This document shows positions 42,261 through 52,213 of a DNA stretch of 64,000 bases, piece by piece (the stretch's first letter is position 1; each line of letters begins with the position of its first letter). The stretch covers positions 1,054,001 through 1,118,000 of the forward strand of contig NZ_FXZK01000001.1 in NCBI RefSeq assembly GCF_900184895.1. Direction: 5' to 3'. Source of the DNA: Flavimaricola marinus. Its GTDB lineage: Bacteria; Pseudomonadota; Alphaproteobacteria; Rhodobacterales; Rhodobacteraceae. Made by a program: the position numbers and the translations under genes. A model generated the notes under the pieces. It did not search any database. It was not told where the DNA came from and saw nothing but the letters and a program-made list of their open reading frames with translations.

Positions 42261-42995
42261 GTGCCTGAGACGCGGGACCAGATGAATGCGTCGCCCATAG
42301 TCGCCATTGTCGATGATGACCATGAGGTTCGGGTCACGCTGTGCGAATTGCTGGAGCGCAGCGGCTTCACACCTGTGGCCTGCGAGGGCAGCGCCGATTT
42401 CCTGGCGCTGGGCGATCCGCCCCGTGTCGATCTCGCGATCATCGATCTGCGGCTGCGCGCGGAATCCGGACTCGACCTCGCGGTGCAGATCCGCGCCCGC
42501 TACGAATTGCCCATCGTCATGCTGACCGGCGTCGGCGACGAGATCGACCAGATCATCGGGCTCGAAACAGGCGCCGACGACTATCTGATGAAGCCGTTCA
42601 ACCCCCGCGAACTGGTGGCGCGGATCCGGTCGGTGCTGCGGCGCTATGGGCACGGGGTCAACCGCAAGCCCTCGGCGCCCGAGCACACGATCGCCTTCGG
42701 CGCCAAGCGGATCGACCTCAAGAGCCGGGCCCTTCTGGATGCGGCGGGGGACGAGATCCCGCTGACCAACGGCGAATACCGGCTGCTGGAATATCTGGCC
42801 CGCAATCCCGAGCGGGTGATCTCGCGGCCCGAACTGCTGTCCGAACTCGGCTCGGACATGGAGCGCTACGTCGATCGCACCATCGACGTTCTGATCCTGC
42901 GGCTGCGGCGCAAGATCGAGGACACGCCGTCCAAACCGGTCCACCTGCAAACCCGGCGGGCGCAGGGGTATTACTTTCAGCTGAATGCCGATTGA
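42261..42995 (+). CDS. OmpR-family response regulator
   Basis: This 244-aa regulator has a receiver domain (acidic VDDDHE pair, phospho-acceptor Asp in LAIIDLRL, Lys in YLMKPFNP) and a C-terminal winged helix ending in DVLILRLRRKIEDTP and RAQGYYFQLN. A GTG at 42261 has an AGGGAGGG ribosome site 8 bp upstream and is preferred; ATG 42282 is the alternative. It overlaps the kinase gene and is probably its phosphorylation partner. Divergence from phnD suggests control of the transporter. Confidence 0.9.
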   Translation: MPETRDQMNASPIVAIVDDDHEVRVTLCELLERSGFTPVACEGSADFLALGDPPRVDLAIIDLRLRAESGLDLAVQIRARYELPIVMLTGVGDEIDQIIGLETGADDYLMKPFNPRELVARIRSVLRRYGHGVNRKPSAPEHTIAFGAKRIDLKSRALLDAAGDEIPLTNGEYRLLEYLARNPERVISRPELLSELGSDMERYVDRTIDVLILRLRRKIEDTPSKPVHLQTRRAQGYYFQLNAD

Positions 42996-45495
42996 CCTCA
43001 TGCCGACACGGTTCCGCGATCTAAGCGTCAAGGCGCGTCTGTTCAGCGCAATCGTGACGCTATGCGTGGTGACGCTGGTGATCTCGGGCGTCAGCCTGCT
43101 GATGCTGCGCAACGCCGAGAACTGGCTGGACAGGATCCACCAAGAGACACTCGCAGAAGTCTCGCAAGCACTCGAACTGTCCCGGAATGCCGCCGATCTC
43201 GCGACGGCGGCCCCGTTTCTGCTGACCGTGCAGATGCCGTTTCAACGGCAAGCGGACGCGGCCGAGATCCTGCGGACGATCGACCGGATGGACGATCTGT
43301 CCTCTGGCCGGGACGAATTGGACCTGCCCCTGTCGCGAATCCGGGTGGCCATCGACAGACTGCTGGGTCTCTCGTCTCCGCAAGGCGAGCTGGATGCTCA
43401 GATCGCACAGGGCGACGCCGATCTGACCCGGCTGTTGGACAGGTATGCACAACGGGCCGACCGCGAGCGGGCCAACCTCGATGACCGGCTGTCCTGGGCG
43501 GCGCTCAACAGGTTGGCGAACGAGGCGCGCAACATGACCCGCGCGCAGGGGATCCTCGAAGTGGGAGAGCTGAACCGTCGCTACAACAAGAGCCGTGCGG
43601 CGATGCCTCGGACAGAGATCGTGGCACAGGGGCTGCTGGAGATCGAAGCCGTGCTGACCCGGCAGCCCGAAGACCTGTTCCAGCTCAAGTATCGGTCGCT
43701 GACCGCAGCACTCGACGCCGAGAATGCGCTGTTCCGGATCAAGCAGTTGTCGGGCGACATCAGCGACTACGCGACCCGGCGCGTTCAGGACGCGCAGGAT
43801 CGGTTGAGCCTCGCACAGATGCAAACCTCGCGGGATCTGGGCATCGCGCAGACCGGCGTCGCCGTCCTTGGCCTGTTCAGCCTGTGCATCGCGGTGATGT
43901 CGGCGCTCTTCGTGTCGCGCTACGTGACGCGGAACCTGCGGCGGATCGCCGACGGGATGCACCGGCTGGCCTCGGGCGACCATACGGCCACGCTCTCCGA
44001 TCAGGGAATGTCGCACGACGAGATCGGGCAGCTGTTCCACGCTTTCGGCGTCTTTCGGGCCAATGCGCGCAAACTGGTCCGGCGCACCGCGCAGATCAAA
44101 CGTCAGAACGCTATGTTCGCCAGTGTCTTCAGCAATATCAAGGACGGCGCCGCGATCCTGTCCTCCACCGGCGTGATCGAGGCCGAGAATGACAAGGTGC
44201 GTGCGCTGCTGCATCTTTCGCCCGGCGCCGGCAGCGGCCCCCAGACGATGCAGGATCTCTTCGCTGCGTCGTCCTTTGTCCTGCAAAGCAGCGAGGACGA
44301 ACGCGGCGGGTTCGAGGAATATACCAATCCCGCAGGCGAAGTCATCGAGGTGCGCAAATCCGACCTGCCGGACGGGCGGGCGGTCTGGCTGTTGTCCGAG
44401 GCGACCGAGCGCAAGCTCATCGACGACCGGCTCGAAGAGATCCGGCGCGTCGAGACCCTGGGCAAGGTCACGGGCGAGGTCGCCCATGATTTCGGCAACA
44501 TCCTGTCGACCATCTCGGGCAACCTGCACCTGCTCGATCCGATCGACCCGGCCACGGCGCCCATTCATCTCGGCCGCATCCGAACCGCGGTCGATCTGGG
44601 CGTGTCGCTGACGGAAAGGCTCGTGGCCTTTGCGCGCAAGCAACAACTCGATTCCGAACGGGTCGAAATCGGATCGCTGATCGAAGGGATGATGGACCTG
44701 CTGGATATCGCCCTGCCCCAGTCCGTGACACTCCACCTCGACCTCGGCGAGACCCCGCAATACGCCATCCTCGATCCCGGACAGTTGGAAAGCGCGCTTC
44801 TCAACGTCTGCATGAATGCGGGACAGGCGATCACCGGCTCCGGCAACATCTGGATCACGCTGGGGGCCGAGAACGATCAGGTCGTCCTGTCAGTCAGGGA
44901 CGACGGGGCGGGGATGGACGAGAAGACCCGCCGCCGCGCATCCGATCCGTTCTTCACCGCCCGACCGGACGGCGAGGGCACCGGGCTGGGATTGTCGATG
45001 GTCTACGGATTCGTCACCCAATCCGGCGGGACGATGGTGATCCGCTCGGTCCTCGGCCGGGGCACGGAAATCACCATTCGGTTCCCCGCATCCCGGCAGG
45101 TGCCCGACAAGGAGGTCGGGCAAAGGCTGGCAGGCCGGGCGCTCGTGGTCGACGACGACCCCGCCTCGGCAAAGCACCTGCGGGGCTTGCTCAGCGCCAT
45201 GGGCTACGCGGCAGACTGTGCCACCAGCTTCTCTCAGGCCCGGGACATCGTCGACCAGACGCCCGACTTCGCGCTGATCGTCTCGGACCTCAATCTGGAT
45301 CACGGCCAGTCGGGGCTGCATCTGATCCAGACGGTCCTGCGCCGGGACGCATCCGCGCGCGCGGTGCTGATGTCCTCCAGACTGCCCGACGAAGCCATGC
45401 TGACAGAGCCCTACAAAGATCGGATCGCGATGCTGGAAAAGCCTGTCACAAGCGCTGTTCTGTTCGAGAAAGCCTCCGGTCTGGGGCGAACATGA
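42985..45495 (+). CDS. Hybrid sensor histidine kinase
   Basis: This 836-aa membrane kinase has TM1 at about residues 18-40, a long helical periplasmic sensor, TM2 at about 289-310, a HAMP domain, a PAS-like region (about 375-480), HisKA with H501 in GEVAHDFGNILST, a HATPase domain (DDGAGMDEKTRRR, GEGTGLGLSMVYGF) and a C-terminal receiver with D768 in LIVSDLNLD. No HPt domain is present. It overlaps the response regulator by 11 bp if ATG 42985 is used; ATG 43000 is possible. The periplasmic domain may sense the ligand or the ligand-loaded PhnD. Confidence 0.9.
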   Translation: MPIDLMPTRFRDLSVKARLFSAIVTLCVVTLVISGVSLLMLRNAENWLDRIHQETLAEVSQALELSRNAADLATAAPFLLTVQMPFQRQADAAEILRTIDRMDDLSSGRDELDLPLSRIRVAIDRLLGLSSPQGELDAQIAQGDADLTRLLDRYAQRADRERANLDDRLSWAALNRLANEARNMTRAQGILEVGELNRRYNKSRAAMPRTEIVAQGLLEIEAVLTRQPEDLFQLKYRSLTAALDAENALFRIKQLSGDISDYATRRVQDAQDRLSLAQMQTSRDLGIAQTGVAVLGLFSLCIAVMSALFVSRYVTRNLRRIADGMHRLASGDHTATLSDQGMSHDEIGQLFHAFGVFRANARKLVRRTAQIKRQNAMFASVFSNIKDGAAILSSTGVIEAENDKVRALLHLSPGAGSGPQTMQDLFAASSFVLQSSEDERGGFEEYTNPAGEVIEVRKSDLPDGRAVWLLSEATERKLIDDRLEEIRRVETLGKVTGEVAHDFGNILSTISGNLHLLDPIDPATAPIHLGRIRTAVDLGVSLTERLVAFARKQQLDSERVEIGSLIEGMMDLLDIALPQSVTLHLDLGETPQYAILDPGQLESALLNVCMNAGQAITGSGNIWITLGAENDQVVLSVRDDGAGMDEKTRRRASDPFFTARPDGEGTGLGLSMVYGFVTQSGGTMVIRSVLGRGTEITIRFPASRQVPDKEVGQRLAGRALVVDDDPASAKHLRGLLSAMGYAADCATSFSQARDIVDQTPDFALIVSDLNLDHGQSGLHLIQTVLRRDASARAVLMSSRLPDEAMLTEPYKDRIAMLEKPVTSAVLFEKASGLGRT

Positions 45496-45558
45496 GACCG
45501 GGCCGAAATGGTCGGCAGGCTCCGCATCGCGCGATAGCGCGGCGGGCATGAGCGCCCG

Positions 45559-46272
45559 CTATGCGTATCGCACCGGCTGCACCCCTGCGGCAAAGACGAC
45601 ACGGCGCTTTCGAAAGGCCGGACCCTCGACGATCTCCGGGCTGGTGATCCGATCCATTCGGAAATGCCGAACGTCTTCTCGGGTCGGGTCCCACGCGACC
45701 AGATACCAAAGCGGCGGCAGGATCAGCATGGCCTGCGGTTCCACACGGCGGGTCGACCTCGCGCCCCCCGCGTCGCTGTAGTCGAACGTCAGATGCAGAC
45801 AGTCCAGAAACGCACGCTCAAAAGCCGGGAGCAGCTCGCTGTCGATCGGTCCGACGCCCGAGACATCGACCTGCGGGGCCAGCGGCCCGACATAGAGGCT
45901 GTCGAGCAATCGACGCAGGTCGCGGAGCTTGTCAGACGGCAAGGACTTTTCGATCTTCGACAGCCCGCTATCGGCAAGGCCGGCGAACGGAAGCGATCCC
46001 GCGGCCCGCATGCTCGCAATGCCAAGTATCAGCGCGAAGACTTCGGGCACCGACAATCTGGCCGTCGTCTGGACGGACCCCGGATCGAGATAGAGCCCGC
46101 CACCCCGGCCCTGATCGGCATGGATCACATAGCCCTCGTCACGCAGCGCGGACAGGTCGCGCAGGATGGTGCTGCGCGACGCACCGACCTCGGCTCCGAG
46201 GGCGTCGATTGTGGTCGGACCGCCGCGGCGGAGGCTTCGGACGATGGCGTCCTGTCTGGATCGGCTCTTCAT
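45559..46272 (-). CDS. WYL-domain DeoR-type transcriptional regulator
   Basis: This 237-aa YafY-like regulator has an N-terminal winged helix (TTIDALGAEVGASRSTILRDLSALRDEGY) and a C-terminal WYL domain (VEPQAMLILPPLWYLVAWDPTREDVRHFRMDRI). It is divergent from the epoxide hydrolase gene across 85 bp, with a 25-bp dyad between them. It probably controls that hydrolase and itself. Confidence 0.9.
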   Translation of the reverse strand: MKSRSRQDAIVRSLRRGGPTTIDALGAEVGASRSTILRDLSALRDEGYVIHADQGRGGGLYLDPGSVQTTARLSVPEVFALILGIASMRAAGSLPFAGLADSGLSKIEKSLPSDKLRDLRRLLDSLYVGPLAPQVDVSGVGPIDSELLPAFERAFLDCLHLTFDYSDAGGARSTRRVEPQAMLILPPLWYLVAWDPTREDVRHFRMDRITSPEIVEGPAFRKRRVVFAAGVQPVRYA

Positions 46273-46290
46273 TCTTCGTCCCTAGCACAT

Positions 46291-46315
46291 AAAGGTGTCA
46301 GGTTTTGATACCTTT
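46291..46315. promoter_or_regulatory. 25-bp dyad in the WYL regulator/hydrolase gap
   Basis: AAAGGTGTCA (46291-46300) and TGATACCTTT (46306-46315) are 10-bp inverted arms with one mismatch and a 5-bp spacer. It is the only strong palindrome in the divergent promoter region and the likely WYL-regulator site. Confidence 0.65.
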
Positions 46316-46357
46316 TGCGGCTAGGCCCGTTTGAACCAATCAAACAGGAGATACCAC

Positions 46358-47302
46358 ATGCCCACGATCGCCAATTTTCCCGCCCCGACGCTCGTCACGC
46401 TCGGTGACATCGAACTGGAGGTTTTCGAAGCAGGCGAGGAGAACAGAGGCAACCCCATCGTGCTGTGCCACGGATGGCCCGAACACGCCTATTCATGGCG
46501 GCACCAAATGCCCGCGCTCGCAAAGGCAGGTTTCCACGTCATCGTCCCCAACCAGCGGGGCTATGGCAATTCCTCGCGCCCCGAGGACGTGGCGGAATAC
46601 GACATCGCCCATCTGACGGGGGATCTCGCCGCGCTCCTGGATCACTTCGGCTATGACGATGCGGTGTTCGTCGGGCATGACTGGGGCGCCAACGTCGTGT
46701 GGAACATGGCGCTGCTGCACCCAGACAGGGTGCGGAAGATCGTCAACCTCGCGCTGCCCTATCAGGTCCGAACGCCCATGCCCTGGATCGACTTCATGGC
46801 GGCGGTGTTTGGCGACGACAACTATTTCGTCCACTTCAACCGGCAGCCCGGCGTCGCGGATGCGGTCCTGAAACGGCACACCGGCCAGTTTCTGCAAAAC
46901 CTGTTTCGCAAGAACCTGCCGCCGGAACCGCCGGAACCGGGCATGATGATGATCAACCTCGCCCAATCCTCGACGCCGCTGGGCGATCCGGTGATGAGCG
47001 ACGACGAACTCGCCGTCTTCACGGCGTCGTTCGACGCGACCGGGTTCACCGGCAGTATCAACTGGTATCGAAACATGGACCGGAATTGGCATCTTCTGGC
47101 AAACGTCGATCCGGTCATTCGGCACCCCGCACTGATGATCTACGGCACTCAGGACATGATCCCTCCGTCCGAAAACCTCGCGGAATTCGTGCCCAACGTC
47201 GAGGTGCTCAGCCTTGAGTGCGGGCATTGGATTCAGCAGGAAAAGCCGCAGGAGACAACACAGGCGATCCTGAAATGGCTCGCCGTGGCGCAGGCCGCAT
47301 AG
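46358..47302 (+). CDS. Epoxide hydrolase-like alpha/beta hydrolase
   Basis: This 314-aa enzyme has the HGWPE oxyanion motif, the nucleophile elbow VGHDWGANVVW in which Asp replaces Ser, a lid region containing NWYRNMDRNW with the epoxide-polarising Tyr, and a C-terminal CGHWIQQEKP His. These features define soluble epoxide hydrolases. ATG 46358 follows CAGGAG. It is monocistronic and divergent from the WYL regulator. Confidence 0.88.
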   Translation: MPTIANFPAPTLVTLGDIELEVFEAGEENRGNPIVLCHGWPEHAYSWRHQMPALAKAGFHVIVPNQRGYGNSSRPEDVAEYDIAHLTGDLAALLDHFGYDDAVFVGHDWGANVVWNMALLHPDRVRKIVNLALPYQVRTPMPWIDFMAAVFGDDNYFVHFNRQPGVADAVLKRHTGQFLQNLFRKNLPPEPPEPGMMMINLAQSSTPLGDPVMSDDELAVFTASFDATGFTGSINWYRNMDRNWHLLANVDPVIRHPALMIYGTQDMIPPSENLAEFVPNVEVLSLECGHWIQQEKPQETTQAILKWLAVAQAA

Positions 47303-47443
47303 GCCCGTCGACAGCGGCTCTCGGAGCACCGCGAAGGGCAAGCGACATCTGGCACCCGCCGCGATGTCGCGGCCAGCGTCAAGACGCGGCGCCTCCCTTC
47401 GGGATCGAGGGGGGCGCCAACGGCCTATCGGCCGCTCCCTGCA

Positions 47444-48913
47444 TCAGGCGGGTTGCAGCAAATCGGCCCCGATCCGAAGGACTTCGGCCACCAGCAGATC
47501 CAGATCCTCGCTCCGGGTCCGGTGATTGCAGATCGCCACGCGCAGGCAATGACGGCCGCGCAACGTCGTATCGCTGATAACCGCGATCCCGGTCTCCTGC
47601 AGACGCAGCATGATTTCCGTGTTGTGGGCGCGCAATCCGGCTTCGTCCAAACCGTCCGGTTCATGGCGAAAGCAGACCACCGCCGCGACTGTCGGCGCCA
47701 TCAGCGCCAGCTGCGGCTCCTTTTCGACAAGCGACGTGAGGTGACGCGCCTGAGCGACGGTCTGGTCCAGCATCCGGCCGAATGTCTCGACGCCGAATTG
47801 GCGCAGCATCATCCAGACCTTCAGCGCCCGAAATCCGCGCGAGGTTTCGGGACCGTAGTCGTGCAGGAATTCCGCGGCCGCCAGACCACGGGTCGCGACC
47901 TGCAGATACTCGGCATCCTCCGCAAAGGTGGCACGGTGAATCCTGCGGTCGCGGACCAGCGCACAGCCCACGTCGAACGGAGCCTGCAAACCCTTGTGCA
48001 GATCAAGCGCCAGCGAATCCGCGCGATCGATCCCGGCCACCAGATGCCGGCTTTCCGGTGCGATGGCGAACATCGCGCCGATACAGCCATCGACATGCAG
48101 CCAAAGGCCTTCCTCGCCGCACAGATCGGCGATCTCGGGGACAGGGTCGATGGAGCTGGTGTTGGTCGTCCCCGCCGTCGCAATCACACAGGCCGGGCGC
48201 AGGCCCGCCTCCCGGTCGGCCTGAATGGCCTTGCGGAGCGCGTCCATATCCATCTGAAACGCGTCATCCGTTGGCACACGAACCAGCGCCTTGGCCCCGA
48301 GGCCCAGCAGGTTCATCGCCTTCATGTGGCAATTATGGACCTGATCCGATGCGTAGAACCGAAGCGGTGCCGCAATGTCGGCCACGCTCTGCTGGTGCAG
48401 ATCGACACCGGCCATCGCGTTTCGGGCGGCTGTCAGGCCCACGATATTCGCCATGGACCCGGCGTTGACCAATATGCCGCTTGCCCCTTCGGGAAAGCCC
48501 ATCATTTGCCGCAGCCAATCCGTGACCTGCAGATCGACTTGGGCTGCGCCGGTATCTCCGCCGCCCAGGTTGGTGCCGTCGACCCCCGCCAGAAAGTCCG
48601 CCAAGGCGCCGGTCAAGCAGCCCGCGCCCATGTACCAGCCCCAGAAACGCGGATGAATATTGCCCATCGCATAGGGGTAGAGAGTCCCCGTCACGTCCGC
48701 ATAGACGGCGTCCAGGGGCGTGCCTTTCGCCGGTGGCGGCCCCTCGAACCCTTGCCGCGTCGCGGCGGGCATCGGTTGCCAGACCGGGCCGTCGCGCAAT
48801 CCTTGCAGCCGGGCGATGGCATCGTCGACCATCCCGTGAGCAAGCCTGCGCATCTCGTCCCAATTGTCGGGATCAAGCGAGATTTCCGATGCATCTTCAC
48901 GAATCCGAGCCAT
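47444..48913 (-). CDS. PLP-dependent group II amino-acid decarboxylase family protein
   Basis: This 489-aa protein belongs to the aromatic-L-amino-acid decarboxylase class. It shows INPHRFWGWYMGAG-like IHPRFWGWYMGAGC near the N-terminus, ILVNAGSMANIVGL, IATAGTTNTSSIDPVPEIAD, and LHVDGCIGAMFAI. The PLP Lys is in DSLALDLHKGLQAPFDVG. Length is normal for the family. It stands alone between convergent and divergent neighbours. The substrate (an aromatic amino acid or a related one) is unknown. Confidence 0.88.
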   Translation of the reverse strand: MARIREDASEISLDPDNWDEMRRLAHGMVDDAIARLQGLRDGPVWQPMPAATRQGFEGPPPAKGTPLDAVYADVTGTLYPYAMGNIHPRFWGWYMGAGCLTGALADFLAGVDGTNLGGGDTGAAQVDLQVTDWLRQMMGFPEGASGILVNAGSMANIVGLTAARNAMAGVDLHQQSVADIAAPLRFYASDQVHNCHMKAMNLLGLGAKALVRVPTDDAFQMDMDALRKAIQADREAGLRPACVIATAGTTNTSSIDPVPEIADLCGEEGLWLHVDGCIGAMFAIAPESRHLVAGIDRADSLALDLHKGLQAPFDVGCALVRDRRIHRATFAEDAEYLQVATRGLAAAEFLHDYGPETSRGFRALKVWMMLRQFGVETFGRMLDQTVAQARHLTSLVEKEPQLALMAPTVAAVVCFRHEPDGLDEAGLRAHNTEIMLRLQETGIAVISDTTLRGRHCLRVAICNHRTRSEDLDLLVAEVLRIGADLLQPA

Positions 48914-49412
48914 TCTCAGCCCTCCATGTCAGTGGGTCATCCCGTCTCAATCGCGCCTTGCATCACGCGGCTCCATCCGGGTTTGGCGAGATGTGCCAGA
49001 GCCCTTCAAGGCTCCACCATCCTTGACCCACGAGTCAATGCCGGGCGGTTTCGGCGCCATCCGCCGGCAAAACGCCACACCAGAAAGGGCCAGTCGGCGC
49101 GGATCAAGGTCCACCCAAACGTGTCGCCGGCATGGTCGGGAGCCAGCCGAGACGATGCCCAACCTCCCGGCAGCAGTGCGCGGATGGTTCACCGATGCGG
49201 CTGGATCGTGGCGATATTCGTCGTGTAGAAGTGTCGGACAGGGCAAACCCGCCCCCGCATCGAAACCGACGCGCCCGGCCAAATGCGCACCGTGCAGACC
49301 TACCGGCCGTCGTGTCGCCGCGACGGCAACCCGCCATCCGCAAACGGGTGAACTTGCCACCGCGGGCACGGCGGAGCATCAAGGTTCACCACGCAATATT
49401 GGAAAGAAACAG
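48914..49412. other. Non-coding gap between the decarboxylase and bglX
   Basis: This is about 500 bp between divergent genes. Open frames here lack ribosome sites and recognisable motifs. It must hold both promoters, but no clear operator was found. Confidence 0.5.
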
Positions 49413-51629
49413 ATGACCAGCCAGCCACAGGACGCCGACACCATCAAAGAGCGGGTTTCGTCCCTGCTGTCGCAGATGACGGTCGAAGAGAAAGCCGGAC
49501 AACTGACGCAATACTTCACCTTTCCCGGTGTGCAGGAACAGCTGGATGTCGTCGAAGCCGAGCTGCGGGCCGGTCGGGCCGGATCGCTACTCTTTGTGGC
49601 CGAGGCAGATGAGATTGACCGGCTGCAACGGATCGCGGTCGAGGAATCGCGGTTGGGGATTCCGGTGCTCTTCGGCTACGATGTCATCCACGGTTTCCGC
49701 ACCGCCATGCCGGTGCCGCTGGCGCTTGCCGCCAGCTGGGATCCGCAACTGGCCGAGGATTGTCAGGCCGTCGCCGCGAAAGAAGCGCGGTCCATCGGGC
49801 TGCACTGGGCCTTCGCGCCGATGGTCGACATCGCCCGCGACCCGCGCTGGGGCCGGATGATCGAGGGCGCCGGCGAAGACCCCTACCTGGGATCGGCAAT
49901 GGCCGCCGCGCAGGTCCGCGGCTTCCAAGGGCCGCGCATCGGAACGCCGGATCGGGTCATCGCCGGGCCGAAGCATTTCGCAGGCTATGGCGGATCTCTC
50001 GGCGGGCGCGACTATGACGAGGCCGATCTGTCCGACAGTGAGCTGTGGAACATTCACCTGCCGCCCTTCAAGGCCGCCATCGAGGCGGGGGCAGGCAATA
50101 TCATGAGCGCCTACATGGGCCTCAACGGCGTGCCGGCATCGGGAAACCACTGGCTGCTGACCGAAGTGCTGCGCGACGCATGGGGCTTTGAGGGGTTCGT
50201 CGTGACGGATGCCGGAGCTGCCGCCGACCTCGAAACCCACCACTTCGCCGCCGACCTCAAGGATGCCGCCGTGCGGGCGCTCAACGCCGGGATCGACATG
50301 GAAATGGCGCCGCCTTTCGACGACAGGTCCGCGTTCAAGACGCTGCCCGAGGCGCTGAAGGCCGGGCGGATCACCATGGACCGGCTCGACCTTTCGGTCA
50401 GTCGCATTCTGGAACAGAAGTTCCGCATGGGGCTGTTTGAAAGCCCCTATGTCGACCGCGCACGATCCGTGCAGGTTCTGGCCATGCCCGAGCACCGGGA
50501 GGTGGCGCGTCGGGCCGCGGAACGATCCGCCGTTCTGCTGCGCAACACCGGCGACCTGCTGCCGCTGAGCCGCGATCAGGGGTCGATCGCGGTGATCGGA
50601 CCGTTCGCCGATGCCGCCAGAGACACCTCCGGTCCGTGGATCTTCAAACAGGACGACGGCGAAACCGTCACCGTGCTGGAGGGCATTCGCAAGGCCGTAG
50701 GCAATGCGACGCGGGTGGATCATTCGGTGGGGGTTTCGGTCCCGAAACGGCTGCATCCGTCGATCTTTGAAAACCCGTTCACGCCCGCGACACCGGAAAT
50801 CACGGTCGACGACGATGCCGAGATCGCGCAGGCGGTCAAACTGGCCACCGATGCGGAGGTCGCCGTTCTGGTCCTGGGCGAAGGGCAGATCATGATCGGC
50901 GAGCACGCGTCGCGCTCGACCCTCGACCTGCCGGGTCGCCAGCAGGAACTGCTCGAAGCCGTGGTGGCCACCGGCACACCGACGGTGCTCCTGATCATGA
51001 CCGGCCGTCCGCTGGACCTGAAAGGTGTCGAGCCAGAGGCGCAAATGATGGTCTGGTATCCTGGTACGCGCGGCGGAGACGCCATCGCACGGCTGCTCTT
51101 TGGCGAGGCGGTGCCGGGCGGCAAGCTGCCCTACAACTGGCCGCGCAACATCGGCCAGATCCCCCTGCCCTACGCGCATCTTCGATCCTTCAAACCGGAA
51201 GAGACGACCATGCGCTATTGGAACGAGGGCAATGCGCCGCTGTTCCCGTTCGGCTTCGGTCTGAGCTACACCTCGTTCGACTACGACAATCTGAGGCTCT
51301 CGGCCGAACAGATCGCCGTCGGTGAGGCGATCGAGGTGACGGTCGATGTCACCAACAAGGGTGACGTGACGGCGGACGAGGTCGTCCAGCTCTACATCCA
51401 CCAACGGTTCGGAACATCGGCCCGCCCGGTGCGCGAGTTGAAAGGCTTCCGACGGGTCAATATCGAGGCACACCAGACTCAGGAGGTGACGTTCACGCTC
51501 GGGCCGGACGAATTGCGGTATTGGAGCACCGCGACGCGGGACTGGGTGCAGGATGCGACGGTCTTCGATGTTTTCGTCGGAGGGTCGTCCACGGCGGCTT
51601 TGTCGACGCGGTTCGAGGTCACCGCCTAG
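49413..51629 (+). CDS. bglX: GH3 beta-glucosidase (BglX-like)
   Basis: This 738-aa enzyme hydrolyses beta-glucosides or related oligosaccharides. The N-terminal GH3 barrel has GIPVLFGYDVIHGFRTAMPV, GLHWAFAPMVDIARDPRWGR, GPKHFAGYG and the nucleophile Asp in GFVVTDAGAAADL; many family members read SDWGA at that point. The (alpha/beta) sandwich and a C-terminal fibronectin-III-like domain follow (LFPFGFGLSYTSFDYDNLRLS). No signal peptide is seen, so it appears cytoplasmic. The ATG at 49413 is chosen over a long upstream extension without motifs. Confidence 0.92.
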   Translation: MTSQPQDADTIKERVSSLLSQMTVEEKAGQLTQYFTFPGVQEQLDVVEAELRAGRAGSLLFVAEADEIDRLQRIAVEESRLGIPVLFGYDVIHGFRTAMPVPLALAASWDPQLAEDCQAVAAKEARSIGLHWAFAPMVDIARDPRWGRMIEGAGEDPYLGSAMAAAQVRGFQGPRIGTPDRVIAGPKHFAGYGGSLGGRDYDEADLSDSELWNIHLPPFKAAIEAGAGNIMSAYMGLNGVPASGNHWLLTEVLRDAWGFEGFVVTDAGAAADLETHHFAADLKDAAVRALNAGIDMEMAPPFDDRSAFKTLPEALKAGRITMDRLDLSVSRILEQKFRMGLFESPYVDRARSVQVLAMPEHREVARRAAERSAVLLRNTGDLLPLSRDQGSIAVIGPFADAARDTSGPWIFKQDDGETVTVLEGIRKAVGNATRVDHSVGVSVPKRLHPSIFENPFTPATPEITVDDDAEIAQAVKLATDAEVAVLVLGEGQIMIGEHASRSTLDLPGRQQELLEAVVATGTPTVLLIMTGRPLDLKGVEPEAQMMVWYPGTRGGDAIARLLFGEAVPGGKLPYNWPRNIGQIPLPYAHLRSFKPEETTMRYWNEGNAPLFPFGFGLSYTSFDYDNLRLSAEQIAVGEAIEVTVDVTNKGDVTADEVVQLYIHQRFGTSARPVRELKGFRRVNIEAHQTQEVTFTLGPDELRYWSTATRDWVQDATVFDVFVGGSSTAALSTRFEVTA

Positions 51630-52213
51630 CGATCCCGCCGAAAGCGGACAAGCGCGGCAGCCGTCGATGGGCAACTGCCGGTCCGACAACCCTCAAGGCA
51701 ACAGCCCCCGCCCTTCGCCGAGGGAGGGGGCAACCCAACACGGTGCATCAGGGCGATCAAGAAGAGCCACACTCATGGCAGGAGGCCCGATGCCAAAGGC
51801 GAGCCCCGATTCGTGGAAAGCCTGTTCAGTCTGGCCGCATGATAGAGCAACGGGGCAGGATCAATGTCCGCACCGGAAAACCGACGCAACTGAACAAAGC
51901 TATGCATCGTCTCTTCGAGATTGCCCTACGGATCAAACGCTTCGCAGTTCCGATCGATGAGCGAGTTCGCGTGTCACTGGATTGAATGAATATCGCCAAC
52001 GACGTGCTCAACCAAACGCGCACTGTTAGGAAAAGGGCGCGTCAGCTCCAGATCACATCAAGACGCTATGACCACCACCGCGATTGAAAATGCAACTCCA
52101 GGTGCCGCGGGCTCAGCTTTGGGAACTGTCATCCCCATATGTGCCCAAAAACTCACAGCGAACGGACTTCACTCTTATACTTCAAGCCAGAAGTTTCAGT
52201 TATAAGGGTAAAG
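51630..52213. other. Non-coding gap after bglX, junction to mobile-element scar
   Basis: No convincing gene is seen. The GC content falls toward the right end, approaching the tRNA fragment and integrase. It starts with a bglX stem-loop, described separately. Confidence 0.5.
51704..51731 (+). terminator. Stem-loop downstream of bglX
   Basis: GCCCCC (51704-51709) pairs with GGGGGC (51726-51731), extended by CCCT/AGGG inside. There is no T-run, so termination strength is uncertain. Confidence 0.5.

Noticed and set aside
43060-44760. 566-codon frame antisense to the hybrid kinase
   Set aside because: The sense strand has complete HAMP, HisKA and HATPase motifs; the antisense product has none.
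49587-51689. 700-codon frame antisense to bglX
   Set aside because: The sense frame carries all GH3 motifs; the antisense frame has none and ends in intergenic DNA.
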